Shown in pieces: positions 61,501-64,000 of a stretch of 64,000 nucleotides of DNA. The notes under the pieces are model-generated. The model searched no databases and had not been told where the DNA came from. It saw only the letters and a program-made list of their open reading frames with translations. The translations under genes were made by a program, and so were the position numbers. This DNA is from Sphingobacteriaceae bacterium (lineage in GTDB: Bacteria > Bacteroidota > Bacteroidia > Sphingobacteriales > Sphingobacteriaceae), in assembly GCA_017745075.1 (NCBI GenBank), contig JAGIAD010000029.1:248001-312000 (forward strand), written 5' to 3'. Positions within the stretch are counted from its first letter, which is position 1; each line of letters starts with the position of its first letter.

Positions 61501-62055
61501 GCCATCAGCGAACCTTTCACTATTCTTGATGAACCTTTTAAAATCCTGGCTCCAATTATAAATGATTTGCGTGTTTGCTACGTTTCTGATATTGTACTGC
61601 CCGTAATCGCTCCAGAAGAAGGCACTTATCAGTTGTTCGAAAAACTTGACGATATCAAGCCGTTTTTAGAAAGCACTACAGGTGTATTCAAATTTAAAGT
61701 GGCTAAAACTGCTGATTATTATGTACGTAGAAAACTGGGATCCTGTACCAGCGAATTTACTAAAGTACATGTAGAAGTAACACACGATAACCTGGAAATT
61801 ACCAACACCATGACTCCAAATGGTGATGGTATGAACGATGTTTGGCAAGTACGCGGATTACCGGATTTTAAAGGCACTAACATCAAAGTTTATACCCGTG
61901 GTGGTCAGTTGGTGTACGAATCTATCGGCAATTACAATAAACCATTTGATGGCCGTTTCAGGGATAAGGAATTACCAGCAGGTGTTTATTATTATGTAAT
62001 AGATTTACGGGCCGAGTGCAAACCACTGGGCGGCAGTATTACTCTTTTACGTTAA
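58522..62055 (+). CDS. Type IX secretion (type B, CHU_C) surface protein with beta-helix and SprB-like repeats
   Basis: A 1177-residue secreted protein. ATG at 58522 gives signal MRLSKLLTLFLGIFFLNNIYAQ (a TTG at 58501 is less likely). Residues about 30-420 form a right-handed parallel beta-helix (many NxIGxxxxGNxI turns). About 430-1080 hold some six repeats of roughly 75 residues, each with Cys near both ends (for example ATCGSQNGAITGLKI to VVSDEGECLS), like SprB repeats. The last 90 residues are the gliding-motility-type sorting domain (MTPNGDGMNDVW, GVYYYVIDLR). Probably a cell-surface adhesin or polysaccharide-binding protein. Confidence 0.9.
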   Translation: MRLSKLLTLFLGIFFLNNIYAQTYVVTSNADSGPGTLREGLTQAAIANRTTTYTINFNLPGNPSDNANRTIRLRSALPVVSSNVIIDGSSQAAWPALGVSGAKVILEPEYPNSTFSGLTIGQSLDTQIQTTGVEIYGLYIRNFATITNLQNVNTAQGSGIVIDYRANNITIGAPGKGNVIGGNINGIAIRNNYIYSNITATKIKIQSNLIGVIYDGITPNTNVIGISANLYDSALDIGGDHAGEGNVIAANRINVDITRSSYSTTARFDVNVINNKIGADYTGKKDFHELPIFLSSSALEIAGLKVNAINTALYVRNNIIGGNRTTGVSITNSDFILTGNAIGTDAAGTVVMGNGIGIKIESGAGGTIGGATPTETNLIANNSFGIETVSSKPVKITRNSFFCNRTFGIGKTLTILQPYIQILKKRNDYVSGRATPNAEVELFYTVNCQGICEGKTYIATVQAGSDGRWEYNGSLTGMVTATASLLNATTSPFSTTELLPNEAIIEPVTCNANGSITIPEPREGFTFSWVKIETDGSRVPKGNTQSIANLEVGTYEVTVDDGCKAFPTVFIIKDQKLTKPTILPINPVCGQTSFTYTAEVLRGKGVLKYEWINTATNAVVSRSNPATLPEGTYYVKVSDEASCSLDSDPITIKRKPKIIITSTIPPKHATCGSQNGAITGLKITDFTGTVTYKWYKPDPITGALGDVIRSTLDLQNVEGGNYTIVVSDEGECLSTSASYFIITDNTIQISDAAIRKNVTCNSDNGALGGITLTDADGYEWIGPDGITIKKGSYSAGTSLLIENLKPGSYRLWASNSRSSCPRVPRDFVITATPLPVYNFSHRESPTTCGLNNGTINLDFSSALPYRYEWKDEAGNIVLSTKTINSISLKNLPGGVYTMYAYDINNCAPFIIGPYTIEVTPLLTIVPNTGKPVKDGCSLQRGSVTGVQVIGGVPDYDFKWINEKGEAVKFTQDLTNIGAGTYRLEVRDKTSCGYAISEPFTILDEPFKILAPIINDLRVCYVSDIVLPVIAPEEGTYQLFEKLDDIKPFLESTTGVFKFKVAKTADYYVRRKLGSCTSEFTKVHVEVTHDNLEITNTMTPNGDGMNDVWQVRGLPDFKGTNIKVYTRGGQLVYESIGNYNKPFDGRFRDKELPAGVYYYVIDLRAECKPLGGSITLLR

Positions 62056-63062
62056 AACTGCCTGCTTGGACAAGCTACCTGATAGCGGTTATTTAATAAA
62101 ATGCCCAATACAATTTCGTGGGTGCCATTATTTACCGATCGTAAACCTGAAGTATTTACATCATACGAATAGCTCAGGTTTACCAATGAGGCTACATTAA
62201 ATCCTGCAAGAAGTGAAAAAGAATCATTGTTCCTGAAGCTTGTACCTACCCAGAATTTGTCTTTATAGGCAAATTTCAGATTGGCATCAAATGCAGCAGG
62301 TGCATTGGCCCAATAAGTAATCAAAGCTGATGGAATCATGGCAATATCTTCATCCAGGAATATTTTATAACCAGCAGTTCCGTAAAAAGTTGCTGCCTGG
62401 TAAGCATCAATTTTAATCTTATTGCCTACAACACTGCTTTTATTACCAATTAGCTGCTTAGCCGAAAGTCCCGCAAAAAACCTTGGACTGTACAACCAGA
62501 TACCGGCACCGATATCAGATCTGATTTTATTGTTGTAATCGGCAGAGAATAATGGGTCACTAGATTCGTCGGCAACAATTCCACGGACATCAATATTGAT
62601 CGATTTAAACCCTGCAGATAACCCTAACGACAAATTGATTTCGTTAGTAAGACCAAGATGATAAGCATAAGTTGCGCTCACGTTAGTCTGCCTGATCAAA
62701 CCCGCTTTATCCGTCATTGCTACAAGGCCGATACCATGGTGTGGCTCTGCAGCCGTATAATTGTTTACAAAACTCCTGCTCATTGGGTTTTCGCCATTGC
62801 CCGCAAATGAGTTTACGTTGCTACGCACAAAATCCTCCCCAATGGCAGTACTTAAAGAAAGGTATTGCGTGCTTGGTGAGCCTTCCAAACCGCTCCACTG
62901 TTTACGCAAACCGATCTTTAAATCGGTATAGTTATCAATACCCGATAAAGCAGGGTTCAACAAGATATTATTAAAAATATATTGGGTACTCCGTGGAGTT
63001 TCCTGTCCATAGCCAGAAAAGAACAGACAAGTGAATACAGAGAGCGCGTAAAAAAACTTCAT
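62052..63062 (-). CDS. PorP/SprF-family type IX secretion outer membrane protein
   Basis: A 336-residue outer-membrane protein (signal ending SGYGQ; RSTQYIFNNILLNPALSGID is the family start, GLRKQWSGLEGSP follows). PorP/SprF proteins are needed for secretion or surface attachment of type B cargo such as the neighbouring adhesin. Here the two converge and their stops overlap inside TTAA (62052-62055), rather than being co-transcribed as is more usual. Confidence 0.92.
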   Translation of the reverse strand: MKFFYALSVFTCLFFSGYGQETPRSTQYIFNNILLNPALSGIDNYTDLKIGLRKQWSGLEGSPSTQYLSLSTAIGEDFVRSNVNSFAGNGENPMSRSFVNNYTAAEPHHGIGLVAMTDKAGLIRQTNVSATYAYHLGLTNEINLSLGLSAGFKSINIDVRGIVADESSDPLFSADYNNKIRSDIGAGIWLYSPRFFAGLSAKQLIGNKSSVVGNKIKIDAYQAATFYGTAGYKIFLDEDIAMIPSALITYWANAPAAFDANLKFAYKDKFWVGTSFRNNDSFSLLAGFNVASLVNLSYSYDVNTSGLRSVNNGTHEIVLGILLNNRYQVACPSRQF

Positions 63063-63282
63063 TTAAGCTGGATGATGCGTTAATGGATTGATAATAAAAC
63101 ACCTACCAATCGAGGGACTAAGATAATAAGTTGTTGGCAATTATAAAGCATTAATATTTACTTGCGGAGCAGAATATTTTACCATCATATTCAATGTCCG
63201 TTAATTAAACTGCCATACTCATGTTGTTTTTCAATGCAGATTAAAAATCCATATATTTTTTATCCCAAAAATGGCCAGTTCT

Positions 63283-63313
63283 TTTGATGTATTCCCAAAA
63301 TATTGTAAGTTTA
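63283..63313 (+). promoter_or_regulatory. Candidate promoter of the helicase-like gene
   Basis: TTTG (63283-63286), 19 bases, TAAGTTTA (63306-63313): consensus spacing with one mismatch in the -7 element; start codon 43 bases further on. Confidence 0.45.
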
Positions 63314-63356
63314 AAGTTTTTTAAGCGCTTAGCTTACAAAAATTTTAAGCCAACCA

Positions 63357-64000
63357 ATGTTACGTGTCGATAGTTCTAAAGCCTGTAAAGTGGTGTACTC
63401 TTTGTGCAAACATGAGTACCTTGGCTATTTAATTGAACCTCACGTAGTTCAGCTCAACCCACAGGGCGATTTTTCTTTTACTTACCAGAGGATTTTTACC
63501 CATACCGCCGAAGAGTTTAAAGCCTGTTTAAGCGATATCGATTATAAGCTGATTAAAATTTTAGACGACATTGAGCAGGACTCGCTGATTAAAAAATATT
63601 ACAAGAAACTAATAAGACCAACTGAGTTTTTCACAAAAGTTTTCGACGATAAATTCTATGAGAATGTGCGGCCGAAAATTGAAAAGAAACTCGCCGAAGC
63701 TTTAGAGCTTTTAAAGGTTAAAAAAGAGCTTTATGTAATGGATAAAGATGGCTGGCCGGTAGAACGTAAAATCGAACTTGCCGAAGAACCAGCGTCTATC
63801 CTTTTCCATTTCCGCAGGAATGAAACCGAAACCCGTTATTTCCCAACCATCAAATATCAGAACCTGCGGATCGAGTTTATGTTTAAAGAAGCACAGATCA
63901 TCAGCAACAAACCTGCCTGGTTATTACTGAATGATATATTGTACTTTTTTGATCAGGATATTGAAGGAAAAAAATTACAGCCTTTTTTAAATAAGCGCTT
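63357..64000 (+). CDS. Probable SNF2-family DEAD/DEAH helicase, N-terminal part (partial)
   Basis: Open frame from ATG at 63357 to the right edge, at least 214 residues. The visible part (MLRVDSSKACKVVYSLCKHE, YLGYLIEPHVVQLNP, SILFHFRRNETETRYFPTIK) resembles the N-terminal region that precedes the helicase core in Bacteroidota SNF2-type ATPases. The Walker and DEAH motifs would be beyond the window, so the family call rests on the leader region only. Confidence 0.6.
   Translation, partial: MLRVDSSKACKVVYSLCKHEYLGYLIEPHVVQLNPQGDFSFTYQRIFTHTAEEFKACLSDIDYKLIKILDDIEQDSLIKKYYKKLIRPTEFFTKVFDDKFYENVRPKIEKKLAEALELLKVKKELYVMDKDGWPVERKIELAEEPASILFHFRRNETETRYFPTIKYQNLRIEFMFKEAQIISNKPAWLLLNDILYFFDQDIEGKKLQPFLNKR

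Noticed and set aside
1..64000. CRISPR array, prophage, insertion sequence, tRNA or rRNA genes
   Set aside because: No regularly spaced direct repeats, integrase or transposase reading frames, phage structural genes, or recognisable tRNA or rRNA segments were seen on reading through.

Overview
The window is chromosomal DNA of a Bacteroidota bacterium, most likely a Pedobacter-like member of Sphingobacteriaceae. The evidence is a SusC/SusD pair under FecR-type control, a type IX secretion cargo next to a PorP/SprF gene, TonB-dependent CarbopepD-plug-barrel receptors, many TAnnTTTG-type promoter elements, A-rich leaders without Shine-Dalgarno sequences, and several intergenic repeat families. 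I see no phage, insertion sequence, CRISPR array or RNA gene. The gene order reads as ordinary chromosome with regulatory islands.

Layout. 1-10.1 kb: the end of a FecR anti-sigma gene, then an operon of SusC, SusD, a lipoprotein that looks like a metallohydrolase without its active site, two thioredoxin-fold proteins and a secreted trypsin-like protease, ending at a strong terminator. 10.2-16.3 kb: an alpha/beta hydrolase, an acetyltransferase, a CDGSH Fe-S protein, two small basic proteins, an ArsR-type regulator with an Old Yellow Enzyme reductase, and a pirin. 16.3-19.1 kb: an ECF sigma factor with a membrane-anchored barrel-like partner, divergent from a repeat lipoprotein. The sigma gene and the lipoprotein share matching promoter motifs. 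19.2-24.2 kb: HIT protein, greA, M1 peptidase, OsmC, D-2-hydroxyacid dehydrogenase. 24.4-30.8 kb: two outer-membrane receptors, a Nudix hydrolase, an acyltransferase. 31.2-35.6 kb: a LytS/LytTR two-component pair divergent from a small membrane protein and an ABC exporter, with LytTR-like repeats between them, then a solo LuxR protein.

35.9-38.3 kb: a tight operon of two unknown proteins with a NarL-type kinase and regulator. 38.4-41.9 kb: a BlaI-type repressor, an M56 (BlaR1-like) membrane peptidase fused to TonB-C and plug-like domains, a secreted protein made of two plug-like domains, and a TonB-C gene broken at an A8 tract. 42.4-45.9 kb: sdhC-sdhA-sdhB. 46.2-51.8 kb: a thioredoxin-like lipoprotein without cysteines, a cold-shock protein, an unknown gene, a 16-cysteine copper-binding-type protein, HtrA and dapF. 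52.2-58.1 kb: a complete RND efflux operon. 58.5-63.1 kb: a type IX type B adhesin and PorP/SprF. 63.4 kb to the end: the start of a probable SNF2-type helicase.

The most notable signals are regulatory. They are a divergent pair of GCAACC-N16-CGTA promoters at the ECF sigma locus, palindromes placed inside the promoter spacers of the ArsR and BlaI genes, LytTR-type direct repeats at the divergent LytS/ABC locus, a terminator-like hairpin in the greA leader, and a repeat family whose hairpin shows a compensatory base change between two copies. The most unusual gene set is the BlaI/M56/TonB-C/plug operon.
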